Positions 63,411 to 64,000 of a DNA stretch of 64,000 nucleotides are shown piece by piece. The position numbers and the translations under genes were made by a program. Numbering within the stretch: the stretch's first letter is position 1; every line of letters starts with the position of its first letter. The stretch is from Sclerotinia nivalis (taxonomy: Eukaryota; Ascomycota; Leotiomycetes; Helotiales; Sclerotiniaceae), in assembly GCA_029531795.1 (NCBI GenBank), contig JAPEIS010000001.1, forward strand, positions 6,448,001 through 6,512,000. The letters are read 5' to 3'. The notes below the pieces were generated by a model that did not search any database, had not been told where the DNA came from, and saw only the letters and a list, made by a program, of their open reading frames with translations.

Positions 63411-63824
63411 ATCTAATTCTATTAGGATTTGTATAATAATAAACCATTAATCGAAGACTTATTGGATTCCAGTATAAACTCCTTCAATAGAAATAGAAAT
63501 TGCATTATTAGCAAATATAAAATCAGAAATTATTATAAAAATAATTACAATTGCATATACAAAATGTAATCATATAAAAGCAATCAAAAACAAACACAAA
63601 AGTCTACGAATAAATATAATCGTATAGAAACAATTAGAGATCAAAAGCTGCACAAAAGCAAATAAAAAAGCTATACAAAAACAGATAAGAAACACGATTG
63701 TACAAAAGCAAACAAATTACAATAGCACAAAAGTAATCGAAAACAAATACAGAAACCTACAAATGATTTGGCAAAACCAAATCACTTCGTAAAATAACAA
63801 AGCCTTTGAAAAAGTAATACAAAC

Positions 63825-63987
63825 TATTACAACAAAAAAAAAGATATATATAAGATTGATCTATAATTGTACTACAAAAAGAGAAAGAAGATCAAGAAAA
63901 TGACCTGACTATATAGAAGTGAATATATGCATGTGTGCCTAAGGTACACATGATCACGTGCAGGTGAAGGGAGATGAACCCGTAACA
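63825..63987 (-). repeat. 5' LTR of gypsy C
   Basis: Holds the perfect palindrome CATGTGTGCC/TAAGGTACACATG at 63,930-63,952 and keeps the terminal GATGAACCCGTAACA. Most guanines in its first 60 bases are A. Confidence 0.92.
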
Positions 63988-64000
63988 ATTATATAAATTT

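Larger units (their letters stand above)
57730..63987 (-). mobile_element. Full-length Ty3/gypsy retrotransposon C (6.3 kb), sister of A
   Basis: Two 163-bp LTRs (57,730-57,892 and 63,825-63,987) are flanked by the target duplication ATTAT (57,725-57,729 and 63,988-63,992). Gag and pol are on the minus strand and align with A segment by segment, which allows the decay to be compared. C lacks roughly 490 bases present in A, from the integrase zinc-binding region to the RNase H end (junction near 59,575). It lacks the solo LTR found in A. Its RT box is YLDN, and gag stops are more frequent, so C is more heavily mutated than A. Confidence 0.93.

Noticed and set aside
63930..63952. Palindromes in LTRs considered as CRISPR-like repeats.
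   Set aside because: There are no regularly spaced repeats with spacers, and the host is a eukaryote.
22462..64000. The very low GC suggested mitochondrial or plasmid DNA.
   Set aside because: Exact LTR pairs, 5-bp duplications and transition-only differences between copies show nuclear repeats altered by RIP.

Overview
The window looks like nuclear DNA of a filamentous ascomycete (Pezizomycotina). It has short phase-consistent introns, single-copy eukaryotic housekeeping genes, chromodomain-bearing Ty3/gypsy retrotransposons and heavy C-to-T/G-to-A decay of repeats typical of repeat-induced point mutation (RIP). The Myb-like and SANT-like small proteins resemble families common in Leotiomycetes such as Helotiales; that placement is a tentative inference.

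Layout: (1) 1-3,029 is a repeat patch holding a gypsy pol fragment, an LTR plus gag remnant, and two inverted 285-bp LTRs. (2) 3,030-19,822 is a gene island of normal base composition. On the minus strand it has a large nuclear coiled-coil protein, probably joined through a GC-AG intron to an upstream Arg/Asp-rich exon. It then has RVB2/reptin (+), a LIN1/CD2BP2-like GYF protein (-), UFD1 (+), a SANT/Myb-like protein (+), a Myb-like regulator (-) and a small Myb-like protein (+). (3) 19,823-22,461 is a nested pair of TIR DNA transposons; the inner one is a pogo/Fot1-type element with a 547-codon transposase frame broken only by nonsense codons. (4) 22,462-64,000 is an AT-rich, RIP-degraded block made mostly of nested LTR retrotransposons, with no host gene that I can recognise.

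Several retrotransposons can be delimited exactly because both LTRs and a 5-bp target duplication survive: gypsy A 23,699-30,599 (CAATC), copia F 33,074-40,663 (CTTTC), gypsy D 44,443-50,089 (AATAT, inserted inside inverted relative E) and gypsy C 57,730-63,987 (ATTAT). A also carries a solo LTR (27,478-27,622, TTATT) whose empty site is visible in its sister C. The nesting gives a relative history: A landed in older gypsy G, a B-type LTR landed in A, and D landed in E.

How the genes work together: the island genes serve core nuclear and protein-quality tasks (chromatin remodelling and snoRNP assembly by RVB2, splicing by the LIN1-like protein, Cdc48-dependent degradation by UFD1) beside three Myb/SANT-like putative DNA-binding proteins. 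They do not look like a pathway cluster. The repeat block looks like a heterochromatic isochore abutting the island.

Limits: gene models come from reading frames, splice consensus and remembered family features, without alignments or transcripts. Internal domain limits of decayed elements are approximate. I found no convincing candidate for a new biological system; the most unusual items are the stop-only decay of the pogo transposase, the systematic loss of gag zinc-knuckle cysteines, and an unidentified semi-open region at 40.7-43.6 kb.
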